Assembly (NCBI GenBank): GCA_932521035.1
Contig: OW051494.1
Coordinates: 1,722,001 to 1,786,000 of the forward strand
Origin: Oscheius dolichura
Taxonomy: Eukaryota; Nematoda; Chromadorea; Rhabditida; Rhabditidae
Direction of reading: 5' to 3'
Length of the DNA: 64,000 nt
Numbering within the stretch: position 1 is the first letter of the stretch; each line of letters opens with the position of its first letter. Under the pieces are notes generated by a model, which was not told where the DNA came from, did not search any database, and worked only from the letters and a program-made list of their open reading frames with translations. Shown here in pieces: positions 1 through 12,477 of this stretch. Position numbers and translations under genes: made by a program.

Positions 1-2
1 AA

Positions 3-120
3 GCTTACGACACCCGGGATTCCCAAGCCGTCTCCGATCCAAGTACTAACCGGGCCCAACGTTGCTTGACTTGCCAGATCGGACGGGATGGCGTACTTTC
101 AACGTGGTATGGCCGTAAGC
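3..120 (-). rRNA. 5S rRNA, copy 1
   Basis: A 118-nt 5S rRNA gene read on the minus strand. It starts GCTTACGGCC and ends GTCGTAAGC, with the conserved interior of eukaryotic 5S (CCGATCTGGCAAG, AGTACTTGGATCGGAGACGG). All copies in the window have the same length. The flank at 121-143, upstream on the minus strand, matches the 5' flank of the other copies. This copy lies in an intron of the IFT139 gene, antisense to it. The window begins two bases past its 3' end, so its terminator is not visible. Confidence 0.95.
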
Positions 121-188
121 GAGAGCAGCTCTTTCTCGCTTGGTTTTCCCCTGTTTCCTCCCAATATCACAAATTTTTCCTTTTCCAG

Positions 189-1613
189 CCAATTACCATG
201 CTTTGGAGAGGTTCATCGAGCTGTGCTGGCGAACTGGTCAGAGTCCAAAAGCCCAGAAAAAGCTGGACGAAGTAACAGCGGCCAATCCGCGAGTCGCCTC
301 CGAGTCCGGGTTCAATTACTGCCGTGGACTCCATGAATGGTATCAAGGGGAGATCAACGCTGCCCTGCAGGCTTTCAATCGGGCGAAAAAGGACGCCACG
401 TGGGGAGATAAGGCCCTCTGTAATATTATCGAGATCTGCCTGAATCCGGATAACGAGGTCATCGGAGCAGAGACACTGGAAGAGGGTGGGGAAATGAATA
501 GGTTACCGTAATTAGGCCCTCTTTTTCAAAATTGAGCGGATTTTAGCATCGATGCCGAGAGAGAAGTAGCCACAAAGACGGCTGAGAGCTTCCTGGACGA
601 GTTAAGAAGACGGGGGCAAGAGCAGAAATGTGTACTGATGGAAAATTTCATTCTTGTCCGCGGCGGGGATAAGAATATGGTCAATCAGGCCCTCCAGACC
701 ATGTTGAATATGATTGGTCCTGAAACGGTAGGAATTGCTACTTTTCTGATGGTGTAAGGACCCAAAATGTAGTCCTTGAAATTCTCTACAAGATACGTTA
801 CACGAGTTATTTTCTTTCCCATGGAAAAACCTTTAACAGGCCTTTAAAAGGCGCGCATTCAAACTCTTTGAATTTTTCCTTGTATTGGATATCTTTTAAC
901 GTTTTTGTTATCATTTTAAAGAGCAGAAAGCGCCTATTTTTCTCGGATATATTTTGACTTTATTTCCAATTCATTTTGTAATTTTAGGGAATTGTTAAAA
1001 ACGTCGGCGCGGTACTTGGCTCGGCTCAGGCGTATCTTTACTTGAAGCAGTCCCAAAAAGCCAAGCAGATTCTCAAGCGAGTAGCTGATCATCCGTGGAC
1101 CGTCAACGAGGCTTATTACCTGGAAAAATGTACAGATTTCCTGTCGTTGTGGAGCCTAATAGCGTTTTTTTAGGCTGGCTACTCCTGGCAGAGATCTACG
1201 TCTCTCAAAATCGACCAGATGCAGTAAACAAACTTTTGAACCAAGTGGGAGGAAGCCCGCCCTTTAAAATTAGAATTTTGCTAGGTTCTGATGAGGAATC
1301 AAAGCTGTTGGAAGGCTTACGAACTCCAGGGACAGTTGAAAGAGAAAGAGGCCCACTTCCAAGACGCGGCCAGTTTCTACCAGCACGCTTGGGATCATAA
1401 TAGCCGGCGGAACCCGGCCATTGGATACAAACTGGCCTATAGTTATCTGAAATGCCGGAAGGTTTTCGAATGCTTGGATGTTAGTGTTCTCCCTTTTTTG
1501 TGGAATAATATGGAAAATTTTAGGTTTGTGACATCGTCCTGACCAAATATCCACATCATCAAAAGATCCGTAAAGATATTCAAGAACGGGCCCGGCAACT
1601 CATCCGGGGATGA
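189..1613 (+). CDS. ift-139: IFT139 / TTC21B C-terminal part (5' truncated by window)
   Basis: Intraflagellar transport complex A subunit, a tetratricopeptide-repeat protein needed for retrograde ciliary transport. Exons 189-501, 547-727, 988-1129, 1174-1244, 1285-1479 and 1524-1613 join in frame and give about the last 330 residues of a protein that is about 1,300 residues in animals. Landmarks that match TTC21B: ICLNPDNEV after the first TPR pair, WLLLAEIY, KAYELQGQLKEKE, NPAIGYKLAYSYLK, and the C-terminal RKDIQERARQLIRG before TGA. Introns are 38-260 nt with GT...TTTTAG. The first exon here opens after TTTTCCAG at 181-188, and upstream exons lie outside the window. An antisense 5S gene occupies the entering intron. 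Confidence 0.93.
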
Positions 1614-2161
1614 ATTTTCCCTGTAAAAATCTTGGAATAAATGACCTTGTATGGATTATTTTCGTCTTTTTTGTAGCCAGAAAGTACAGAAATTGCTCCC
1701 GGTCCATTCCAGACCAAAAGAATGTCGAGAGACGTCCAATGGATTCATCCATAAGGACCACAGTCCCCTATGATCCCATAACCCCCCTTCAGCTACGTCC
1801 CCTCCCCCTTTTCCTGTCAATTCACATTTCCATCCAGATTTCTCCCGAAATAATTGTTGTCAGTGCCACTTATCGTCTCATAGAAACAAACATCGGCCGC
1901 CTTGCACTTGTTGTTTATTGCGGTCGCCCCTTCCTGCATCTCCTCCTCTTTCCAGTTGGTTCTGTGATGTATTTTTCTGTTGTTCAGCCTTTTTCCTGTT
2001 GGAAAAATATATAAACTCTAGTAAATTTTTCTATTTTTGCTCCTAAAGTCGATTTTATTTCTTTTAGGTTCCTTTCGATCCCGCGTCCTGTTTTTCCAGA
2101 CCTCTCCCGTCTTTCTTCCTATTCTTCCCCCATTTTAATTCTAATTTCCCTTCAGGACACA
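1614..2161. other. Intergenic, IFT139 to SDR1; promoter side of SDR1
   Basis: No coding exon recognised. A TATA-like TATATAAAC lies near 2008-2016. Immediately before the next start codon is CTTCAGGACACA, an acceptor-like sequence of the kind used for spliced-leader addition. About 20 bp before and all of the next two exons are almost identical to the second SDR gene at 12.45 kb. Confidence 0.5.
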
Positions 2162-3254
2162 ATGCCAGGACGATTTACCGACAAAGTAGTGATTGTTACT
2201 GGTTCAAGTGCTGGAATTGGCCGGGAAACGGCTAAAATGTTCGCCGAGGAAGGCGCCAAATTGACGATTACTGGAAGAAATGCCCAGGCTCTTGATGTAT
2301 GCCCTTTTCCCCTTTCTGACTATAAAAATCTGATTTTTTTTAGGAGACAAAGAGTATCTGTGTCCAAGCGGGGGCCAAGGCCGAGAATATCGTCAGTGTA
2401 ATTGGGAATATCCAAGAAGACGCCGTTCGTAAGAAGATCATCGAGGAGACTGTTAACAAATTCGGGAAAATCGACATTTTGGTGAGTTTCTAGAGGGAGG
2501 GGAATACTGTAAGATCATTTTCAGGTCAATAATGCTGGAGCTCTGGCGGCTGACAATTCACAAAGTCGGGGATTTGAGAGCTCGATGGAGAATTTTGACT
2601 ATACCATGAATTTAAACCTACGATCGTAAGTAACCCAACTGTCATGGAGTTCCGGGGATACCAGGAATAGGTCTCGAAGCGAATAACTTCCCAATCGTCT
2701 CGGGTAGAGATCTTCAATGATCTTTCAGGGTCCTCGGTGTGACAAAACTGGCCCTTCCCTACTTGGAAAAGAGCAAAGGAAACGTCGTTATGGTCTCCAG
2801 TATAGCCTCCACCGCTGCTGTGAGTTATTCTTCCCAAAAAGTAAATAATCTCCGCTTCAGAACCCAACCTTCCCCTACTATTCTATTTCAAAAGCCGCCC
2901 TGGACAGTTTAACCCGTTCCCTCGGCCTAGCCTACATCGAAAAAGGAGTCCGAGTCAATGGAGTCAAGTAACAGTTCAAAATACAAAAAAAAGGGAAATT
3001 TCAGCCCGGGATGGACCACAACCGATATTACGCAGAAACTGGGAATGTCGAAAGAAGATCAGACGAAATTTGAAGAGAAAATGGCAGCGGATCGACAGCA
3101 GATTCCCATTGGACGACCAGCTCATCCGAGAGAGGTGGCCCGGTTGATCTGTTTCCTAGCCGACCCGGCTGAATCGGAATATATCGTCGGGCAATGTCTT
3201 GTGATCGATGGAGGACGCAGTCTTTGTCGACCAACACTCAATTTGAAACCGTAA
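2162..3254 (+). CDS. Short-chain dehydrogenase/reductase, copy 1
   Basis: Classical SDR of the nematode DHS type, an NAD(P)(H)-dependent oxidoreductase with unknown substrate. Exons 2162-2296, 2344-2481, 2525-2625, 2729-2819, 2861-2967 and 3005-3254 give 273 residues, the usual length. Visible motifs: the Rossmann TGSSAGIGR near residue 13, NNAG after strand 4, the catalytic serine in MVSSIAS, YYSISK (YxxxK), PGW after it, and a C-terminal IDGG. The start is the first ATG after an acceptor-like CTTCAG, the same context as the paralogue at 12.5 kb. The paralogue lacks the intron at 2820-2860. It could be any dhs family member; no peroxisomal signal is seen. Confidence 0.92.
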
Positions 3255-4107
3255 ACCCCTGTTTCTGCTTTTCTGATGTATCTCACTGGTTCGAGTAGGT
3301 CTTGGCCACAAATGAATCATCTGCTTGCTTACTGTATTTCTTGCAATCTTCGTCGAGACTTTCTCAATAATCCGGAGGTTTTGGCCCGGAAACTTTGCTT
3401 ACCAGGGTCATTTACCCCTAGTTCCAAGACTCGGCCTGCTTCAAATTATCCCACCTATTTATGAGAAAATAGCCATGTGTCTGTCTTACTGTAAGCTAAT
3501 CGTTTATGGAAATCAGACAACCAAGCAACTATTTCTACTCCTAACGCCGTCGGCGATAGCTGGGAATCCACTATAATAAAGGAGAAAACGATGGGAAACA
3601 CCCACTGGCAGTATACGGGACGAGGAGGCAATTCTGTCTACCAAGGAACAATTTGAAGGAAGAATGGACAGTCTCCGCTCTACAACCACTCCAAATAACG
3701 ATCCATAACGACCAGCCACGTTGAGATCTCACCGAAAATGACCTCATCCCCTTGTCAGAATGAAAGGCCCAGAGTCAAGTGGTTATATGGTATTTTCTAC
3801 GCAGGAAACCTTCAGGATACCGGCTCTCAATCCACCGTACCTCTATTACCGCACAGACTGACCGCCACATCGAAGTCTGCTCAAAAAGGGGCAGATCTCC
3901 GCGACAAAACGAAAAGGAAGACCCGGATTTTAGACAGGAACCCTCAAGGATTCCTAATTTCGATCTTCCGTGGCTCTACAGCAGCTCAAAATGATCCTGG
4001 CGGCAATACGAAGACCACGGCGGAAAAAGAAGAGAAAAGGATTAAATCTACTGGCTAAAAGGTAAATCCCGGGATTTTCCCCGCTCATTACTCCCCGTAA
4101 CTTCTTA
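3255..4107. other. Intergenic with unassigned open stretches
   Basis: No gene supported. Between 3580 and 4060 there are AG-preceded open stretches on the plus strand (for example from 3818 after CCTTCAG) but no recognisable domain and no consistent exon chain. They may be eroded exons. Confidence 0.4.
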
Positions 4108-4498
4108 ATGGGCGGCTGTCTCAAATTAGGCAATATTTCTCTCTTCCTTCTTTATCAAACCACCATTTTTAGCTCTTCTCCTCCTCTTTGTAGAATGTAT
4201 CTGTCCAATAATCATAGTCCCAGTCCCCGTTCCCCAGCCAGCTTACCATCACGAGCCGCCGCCGCCACCGCCGGTTGACCAGTCCCCCTGGTCAGGGAGT
4301 CCCCTTCTAATAACGATGTCAGTTCTCGGCTCCGTAATCTTCCTCATCCTGCTCTTTATCTACTGTTGCTGTTGTTGTGGTTGCTATAGTTGTTGCCGAT
4401 CTCGCCAGAGTACCGTCGTCATGAGAAGAAGCCCGGAGCCTGTAGTCGTCGTCGCGCCGCCGATGTATATGGAAGGCGGGGAGTGTTGTCATTGCTAG
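4108..4498 (+). CDS. Small Cys-rich single-pass membrane protein
   Basis: Unrecognised small protein of 108 residues. Exon 1 is 4108-4129 (MGGCLKL) and exon 2 is 4194-4498. The join is in frame only if the intron uses a GC donor (TTAG|GCAATA) with a TTTGTAG acceptor. The product has a Cys/Ile start, a Pro-rich ectodomain-like stretch (PVPVPQP, then six prolines), one hydrophobic segment near residues 50-68, a palmitoylation-like run of five cysteines directly after it, and a tail ending GECCHC. Gly2/Cys4 at the N terminus could also be acylated. A similar small protein layout is seen at 48.6 kb. The internal ATG at 4316 is an alternative start that would drop the Pro-rich part. Confidence 0.6.
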
Positions 4499-4957
4499 GC
4501 TAGGAGGGGAAGAAGAAGAGGCCGGACTAGAGAATAAATCACATCCTCATCTGTGATGGGAATAAAGATAAAACTGAACTGTAACTGCATTTTTTAACCA
4601 AATTTTTGGATTTTCTTGCTACCGTAACCACTGGATTTTCTGAGACGACTTCCGGCAGAATTTCAGCTACAGTAACCCACCATAGATACCCTAATTCCTT
4701 TAAAAAGGTCCTGGATTATTCAAAGGATACTGTAGGTCGTCCACAAGTTGTCTCCTGGCTGAAAATCGAGTTCTCCGATTTCCTGGTGCCAAAAGAAACA
4801 GTACCTCGGCCCCGTTCTCCGGATTTTTCTGTATGTTTCGTGAAAACGGTAATTTTGTCCTGCCAAGAAGTTCCAAACAGGGAAAAGATTGGACTGGACC
4901 CGTCTACGGTTAGATCCGCATGCCAGCCCCTGTCCCATTCTCTCTGCTTGCTTCTCA

Positions 4958-5818
4958 ATGGGCTGTAGTCAAACGAAAGCTCGAAAACAGCAGCCAGTTC
5001 AACAGCAACAGCAATATGCTCCTCCACCTCCAATTCAACAGCCGCCGCCTCTCGCTCCGGTAGCTCAACAGCCAGCCGCTGCTGCGAAAGTAAAGAAAGG
5101 TCAAAAGCGACGTTCTTCAAAAGAGAAAGGAGCTCCTCATACGCGGTCGTCTACAAAAGTTCAGAAGACTCAAAGTTCCTCAAAAGTCGGGAAGACGGGC
5201 TCTGATAAGACTCAAAAGTCTGTCTCTTCGAAGAAGACGTCGAAAAGAAGCTCTACCAATGTGGAGATGCCCACCTCTCCGGAAGAGGAGGAGAAGACAC
5301 CCGATCCGTCGCCTTCTCCAGTTCGACAGCGGCCGCCTGCTCCTCCACCACCGCCAGTTCAGCAGCAGGCGCCGGCTCAGCAAGCGCCCGCTCCTCCTGG
5401 CTACCAGCAGCAGCAGGCGCCTCCTCCTCCTCCTCCTCCTCCCCAGCAGGCTCCTCCTGCCTACCAACAGGCACCCCCTCTAGGATATCAGCAACAGCAG
5501 CAGCAGGCTCCTCCCCCTCCCGGCTACCAACAGCAGGCCCCCGCTCCTGTCTACCAGCAGGCCTCGGTAATGCAGCAACAGCAGATGATGCAGCAGCCGA
5601 TGGTCATGCAGCAGCCGATTGTAGCCGCTCCCCAGCCAGTTATCATGACTGCCCCGCCGCCTGTCATCATGGCTGCCCCTCCGCCGCCGCTAATCGTCTC
5701 GGCTCCATGGCTGTCAACCTTCGGCGGATGCTATGATAGCTATGGTTATGGCGGCTATGGAGGTTACGGGGGTTACGGTGGCTATGGAGGCTGCTATGAT
5801 CCCTGCTGGGGCTGGTGA
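4958..5818 (+). CDS. Pro/Gln-rich low-complexity protein with acylation-type N terminus
   Basis: Single-exon 286-residue protein beginning MGCSQTK, a pattern typical of N-myristoylation (Gly2, Ser/Thr near position 6) plus palmitoylation at Cys3. This ATG was chosen over upstream in-frame sequence for that reason. A Lys/Ser-rich stretch (residues about 35-90) is followed by Pro- and Gln-rich repeats (APPPPG, YQQQ), a VIMTAPPP segment, and a C-terminal Tyr-Gly repeat (GYGGYGG) ending in CYDPCWGW. No family recognised. Likely a membrane-tethered, disordered or cuticle/epidermal-type protein; this is inference from composition. AATAAAG near 5860 would serve as polyadenylation signal. Confidence 0.65.
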   Translation: MGCSQTKARKQQPVQQQQQYAPPPPIQQPPPLAPVAQQPAAAAKVKKGQKRRSSKEKGAPHTRSSTKVQKTQSSSKVGKTGSDKTQKSVSSKKTSKRSSTNVEMPTSPEEEEKTPDPSPSPVRQRPPAPPPPPVQQQAPAQQAPAPPGYQQQQAPPPPPPPPQQAPPAYQQAPPLGYQQQQQQAPPPPGYQQQAPAPVYQQASVMQQQQMMQQPMVMQQPIVAAPQPVIMTAPPPVIMAAPPPPLIVSAPWLSTFGGCYDSYGYGGYGGYGGYGGYGGCYDPCWGW

Positions 5819-6435
5819 AGAAGAGGAAAAAGATGGAAAAGATCACTTTCACGATATGAATAAAGATACAACTACACTGGCTAGTTTCTCTTCTATTTCT
5901 CGATTTTTCTGGAACTTTTCGTTTATTAGATAGGGAGAGATGGTGGAAAATTCAAGTTTTTCCCGGGTGAGATACTTCAAATTCAGAGGAAAATCCATTC
6001 GTATTCCGTGGCTTTTCTGCCTTTGTCCGTTTCCAGTGCCGTGCTGATGACAATCGGAAATTCTCGGGTTGCGTTGAAGTGTAGCATTACTCTAAAAAGG
6101 ACCATAGAATAATATTGGACTGGCTTACCGTAATCTCTCCCTGAGAGGTTGTTGAGTTGAAGATGACTGGATTCGACCTTATATTGGAACGATCGTATTC
6201 TTGTCGGAAATCAATTTGTTTCGTAGTGTTCTGATTTCTATCATCTTGTCGACTAGACGGAACTCGGCAATTATAGACTCAAATGGTCTACTGAAACAAA
6301 CGGATAGAATATTAGAAATATTAGGGGGAGAACGTACGCTATGGGCCATAACTTATGGCTTTCTTGGTTGGCCAGGCGAGGTTATCCAGAGAACGGATTA
6401 GCTCGATGTGATTGCAATCACAAAATATATCTTTT
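5819..6435. other. Intergenic region with a duplicated scrap
   Basis: No gene seen apart from the composite duplicated fragment at 5967-6045 (separate entry). The plus-strand stretch 6200-6400 is open but has no domain or splice context. Confidence 0.4.
5967..6045 (+). repeat. Composite fragment copied from the 13.85-14.41 kb locus
   Basis: About 80 bp made of two pieces joined directly. The first piece (from GAGATACTTCAAATTCAG, about 38 bp) recurs at about 13856-13893. The second (from CCGTGGCTTTTCTGCC, about 40 bp) recurs at about 14374-14413, inside exon 2 of the small gene there. At 14 kb the two are separated by about 480 bp. The join therefore represents a deletion copy here or an insertion there; the missing part lacks GT...AG ends, so simple splicing does not explain it. 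It is a pseudogene-type fragment of the FRGFSAFVRFQCRA-coding exon. Confidence 0.7.
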
Positions 6436-6880
6436 AAAAAAGATGTAAATTCCGGTTGGGATGGAGAAAAGACGGGGGCAGCGCCTGAAATTAAGGCAGT
6501 TTTGAGAGAATGGGACAGTTTCCTACCTTTGACAAATAAATAACGATGAGAAACAAAAAATATAAGATGAAAATTCCGGTTGGAATGGAGAAACGATGGG
6601 GCAGCGCCTAGAAAACATACAGTACACCCTTGGAGGAAAACTGTGCTTACCGTTGACAAATAAATAACAGCAAAAAAAATACAAAAAGAAGAAATATCCA
6701 GTTTAGACCGAGAAAAGACGGAGCAGCGCCTGAAACTACCGTATGCTCCATCATATGGATGGATCGCTTACCTTTAACAATACAAAAAGTACACGATGAA
6801 AATTAATGAAAAGACGGGAAAATGAAGCCTGAAATGGGAGATTAGTCTCGTGTGGAAGGAGGAGGAACCCACAATTCAGA
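6436..6880 (-). repeat. Tandem exon-like repeat units (about 115-130 bp)
   Basis: Three to four tandem diverged units. Read on the minus strand, each has an acceptor-like TTTCAG or TTTCTAG followed by GCGCTGCYCC...CTTTTCTCC, a T-rich 60-80 nt stretch and a donor-like GTCAAMG|GTARG. They look like a tandemly duplicated short exon with its splice sites. Candidate coding frames through the units give hydrophobic peptides (for example IFLLFVFFLLLFICQ), but stops appear when units are joined, so I do not call a functional gene. Neighbouring minus-strand sequence up to 6960 has further donor/acceptor-like sites. Confidence 0.5.
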
Positions 6881-7309
6881 GAAGAGGGAGAACAACAAGG
6901 GCAGCCTTGTTCCTGGGAGAGACACGGCCCGTTCTCTACCGTCACATTCTCTGAGAGCCTGGAATGTCTCAGTTTTGTGAATAATGGGCCAAGAAGAGCA
7001 AAAAATCAATGGGAATACGAGGAGGACGAAATACTGGCGGTTGGAATATTGAGAGAGCAACTGAAATAGCGGGAGACGGGATGCGGCAAGCTTGGCAAGC
7101 TGAAAAAGCCTGGCTTTCCGCTAGAATTCTCCTCGTTTTTCGCTTTTTCAGTCCGGAGTACTCTGTACGCTTTCGCTTTCGTTTACTGGAGAAAGGCCAA
7201 GAAAACAAATTCGAAGAATATGACAAAAATGGTGAAAAATAAGTTTTAGAAAAGGATAAAAATGAAAGGGTAACAAAATGGGGGAACCCAAAAGAAAGTA
7301 AAACAAAAA

Positions 7310-7427
7310 GCTTACGACACCCGGGATTCCCAAGCCGTCTCCGATCCAAGTACTAACCGGGCCCAACGTTGCTTGACTTGCCAGATCGGACGGGATGGCG
7401 TACTTTCAACGTGGTATGGCCGTAAGC
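7310..7427 (-). rRNA. 5S rRNA, copy 2
   Basis: 118-nt 5S gene on the minus strand, same sequence as copy 1 by eye. Its 3' end runs into CTTTTTG on the minus strand, a Pol III terminator. Its 5' flank at 7428-7450 carries the conserved CGAAAACGAAC-type element. It lies between the repeat block and the sulfotransferase gene and would be transcribed away from the latter. Confidence 0.96.
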
Positions 7428-7756
7428 GAGAGTTGTTCGTTTTCGCTTGGTGACATGGGTCTACTCGATTTCTTCACCCAGTTCCCCTTCTCTATAGTCC
7501 CCACCATTTTTATTCCTCCTTATTATTTGTACAGTCCTTTTTTTCTTCAAATTTTTCGTTTTTCCTTCCTCCTCCATTCTAATCTCAACTCCCATCTATT
7601 GGACAATAAAGATTATTCGATGTTTACCTGGCAGAGAAATGAATTACCATGAATACACAGAGACTGGAGGTGGGGGACGGGAGGAGTGGAGAGAATGAAA
7701 TTTCGTCTCGTCTGGCAGGTACCACTTCAACTTTACTTCTTTTTTTCTGGGAAATT

Positions 7757-9743
<1,987 letters not shown>

Positions 9744-10012
9744 CTGGGTCAGAGTGAATAAATGATGATTTTATTACCGTAATCAGGGAAGACAGTAGTG
9801 TGTCATGGTAGCGAGAAATCCCCCCGCTGTGCGAGAAAACTTTTAAAAAAAGATCAAAATCTTTACGGAAGTAATGACTGGAATGATGTCATAAGATGAT
9901 GAACCCGAAAAATACGAAATAGAGACAGTCCAGCTATCGGGGTCAATATTCATGTTGTCCGAGAACTGGACTTTCGCCGGCTTTATCATTATCCACACTT
10001 TGCACGTCCGAA

Positions 10013-10842
10013 ATGTTTAATCCGGCAGTGATACTTCTAGCACATCTTCTTATTTCTACCGTATTCGGATGCATACCAACGGAATCGCGTAAGCATTTGC
10101 AGTCAGTCGTATTGAAGCTAATAAGGTAATCTTTATGTTAGTTTTAAGTTCAGCCGAAGACGAGATAGAGACAACCGAGATAATAACAACGCCGACAACA
10201 ACTAGCAGTACCTCAACAACAACAACTTCTACAACCACGACCACCAGTACCACAACCACAACGACCACAGCTCGTATGACTTCCTTTTCCCGAAAATGGC
10301 AACTTTTATAGCACTGTGCCTTCCAAATTGGGTTTATTTTTCCACGACGGATTCCTGCTACTTTTTGGGGATAAATCTCGGTCTCAATGGCAATGATGCC
10401 GAAACATATTGTGTCAACACTTGGGGAGCGACGCTAGCCTCCATTCATAGCAATGCAGAGAATGATTTTATTGTCGGGTTGGCTCCGGAGGAGGATCAAG
10501 CGTACGTTTCTTATCAACTCGTGAATACAGTATCCCTAATTTTAGCATGACGATTGGTCTACAGCGGACTGGACCCTGCGCCGCTTGTTTTATGAATTAT
10601 GATGGAACGCCTGTAAGTCAGAAATGATAGAATGTGCAATTATATTTCAGTTGGACTATACTAGATGGTCAGGAGGACAGCCGGATAACGCTGAGCTTGG
10701 CACGGAATTTTGCGTTTCGATGCTGCTGTCATTTCACGTATTCCCCTGCTGTGGTGTCCCCAATGGTAACCGGGGCCAGTGGAATGATCGCCAGTGTAGT
10801 ATCATTGCAAAATATCTAGTGTGTAAAATGCCGAGATTATAA
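10013..10842 (+). CDS. Secreted C-type lectin domain protein
   Basis: Exons 10013-10088, 10154-10273, 10312-10501, 10546-10612 and 10651-10842 give 214 residues. A signal peptide (MFNPAVILLAHLLISTVFG) precedes a mucin-like Thr/Ser tract (residues about 30-65) and one C-type lectin domain. Lectin landmarks: CYFLG, a Cys with WGATLASIHSNAENDF (the ASIHS..E..F motif), TRWSGGQPDN, GQWNDRQC and a final CKMPRL. Nematode CLEC proteins of this form are often gut or immune effectors. The QPD motif in SGGQPDN would suit galactose-type or degenerate sugar binding (family knowledge). A decayed copy of exon 1 follows at 10.9 kb. Confidence 0.9.
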
Positions 10843-10869
10843 AGGAAGGAGGCGGAAATAAAGACAAAA

Positions 10870-11000
10870 TGTACGGGATCCCGATAACGGGGTCATTATC
10901 TCGGCAAAGTGGAGTCTCATCCTTTCACTCGGCGAGAATTTCTTCCTTTCTCACGTGCGAAATATTTAATCCAGGTGTGATCTCTGTACTTTTAACAACA
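10870..11000 (+). pseudogene. Decayed duplicate of the lectin promoter and signal-peptide exon
   Basis: The stretch around GCGAAATATTTAATCCAGG resembles the lectin 5' region around 10005-10050 (GTCCGAAATGTTTAATCCGG), including upstream CGGGGTCA near 10896 versus 9938. The start codon is changed from ATG to ATA. No lectin-domain exons follow; minus-strand chemoreceptor exons begin at 11016. Confidence 0.6.
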
Positions 11001-11015
11001 TATATGGATAAAAGT

Positions 11016-11866
11016 TCATTTAGTGACGGGAACAGCGGTCATATCGAGTATCGGTGTGGTGTGGCCTTTTCTACAGGCTACCTTTCTAAGGAGGCTCAGC
11101 ATAAAGGTCCTATAGGCGGTGACATAATAAATATGGCTACAGGCATTAGCAAGGGGGATAATTTCAACAATTATGAATTCTAAATGACCCCAATAGAGGT
11201 CAGTTATTCCAAGAGCTGGTCCGAGAGAAAAGACGAGAGATTTGGCGACATTTATAGGGAGGAGGCAGGTTTGGAGAGTCAGGGCCTGAACAATTAGAGA
11301 TTTCCTATTTTCGATATCATTTTGGGTAGAAATAGAGAAAATGGACTAGTATACAAAAACTTACATGGATAAAAGAACGATGAAGTTGCCGTGTAGCCGT
11401 GGAAAAGAGGGTAACCTGTCTCAACATCCTCATGATATCCCAACGTATCAGCAGGGAGACGGGTACAATTACATAGACTGGATATCTCGAAAAGTAGCCA
11501 ACCCAAGGGACTCTCCAATCAGTCGAAGATACCAGAGCGTACGTCGTTATATCTGAACATTTTCCGCTCTTTTTCTGCCCTCGAATATCAAAATTACTGC
11601 TAAAATCCCAAGTTGGGTAGAGTTCTTCTAATAACGCGGCTGTAGGGACGTGGAGATCATTATTATTCGAGGTTGAAAGCTAAAAGTGTTCTTCTCTCCC
11701 CATTTGTTGGGGGTTTGTAGCCTACCGAACAGTATAATTGGAATACAGTAGGAATGGCAGTGACCAGGAGGAAGATGACAAACCCATAGGGGGAGTTAGG
11801 ATGATTGTAGCGGATAATATACCAGCGGAAGATGAGAGAAGCCAGAGTTATCCAGGGGATGTATTG
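11016..11866 (-). CDS. Chemoreceptor-like 7TM protein, C-terminal part
   Basis: Three minus-strand exons, 11726-11866, 11365-11679 and 11016-11285, join in phase 0 to an open frame of 241 residues ending in TGA. It reads as the latter part of a nematode serpentine chemoreceptor (Srh/Str/Srd-like; inference). Features: hydrophobic segment FVIFLLVTAIPTVFQLYCS, an extracellular loop, PVYVIVPVSLLI, a basic loop with TRQLHRSFIH, then ALTLQTCLLPI and a last helix with YYVTAYRTF near the end. The L-Q-T-x-x-P pattern after the third cytoplasmic loop is typical. Exons for the first two helices are not visible between 11867 and the SDR gene at 12478, where a 5S gene sits, so the gene may be 5'-truncated. 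Confidence 0.65.
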
Positions 11867-11974
11867 CTAAAACCGAAAAAACGGAAATAAGGCCACTAAA
11901 TATTGAAAAAGCGCCCGTAAATTGAGAATATGAGAAAAAATAAAAAGGAAAGTGGTAAGAAACAAAAGCAAAAA

Positions 11975-12092
11975 GCTTACGACACCCGGGATTCCCAAGC
12001 CGTCTCCGATCCAAGTACTAACCGGGCCCAACGTTGCTTGACTTGCCAGATCGGACGGGATGGCGTACTTTCAACGTGGTATGGCCGTAAGC
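11975..12092 (-). rRNA. 5S rRNA, copy 3
   Basis: 118-nt 5S gene on the minus strand, 3' end followed on that strand by CTTTTTGCTTTTG. The conserved upstream element is at 12093-12115. It lies upstream of the chemoreceptor exons on the same strand. Confidence 0.96.
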
Positions 12093-12477
12093 GAGGGCTG
12101 TTCGTTTTCGCTCGGTGATAAGGCCGCTCTCTTGCGTCTGCCCTCTTTTCCCAACAAAACACCTCCTCAAGAATAGATCACCGGTGGCTAAAATAGAAAA
12201 TGTAATTCCTCTCTCTCTGATTGAAGTGTCCTTATCCAGATAAGAATGCCGTGTAACCATAGAGCATCGCGATAATTGCCACTGCCGCGGTCACCACAGA
12301 TCAGTTGACCTTGTTTATTTGGTTCTCTGGTGCATTTGTCAGCTCCTTCCTGCTGAAACATATATAAAACCACGGGAATTCTTCTATTTTATCGCCTCCT
12401 TTCCCTCTGCCAGCCCATTGGACCCACCCTCCTTATAAATAGCCTCCATTTTAATTCTAATTTCCCTTCAGGACACA

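Noticed and set aside
5180-5474. Arg/Leu-rich antisense frames over the Pro/Gln-rich gene
   Set aside because: Complement of CCN/CAG-rich codons; no independent support.
6339-6659. Single minus-strand protein of 106 codons over the tandem repeats
   Set aside because: It reads through repeated acceptor/donor-like sites and has no domain; treated as repeat.
12018-12260. Open frames reading through 5S gene copies (here and at 66-336, 7395-7652, 18774-19007, 30511-30693)
   Set aside because: They exist only because the 5S sequence is open in several frames; the 5S identity is clear and the frames have no domain.
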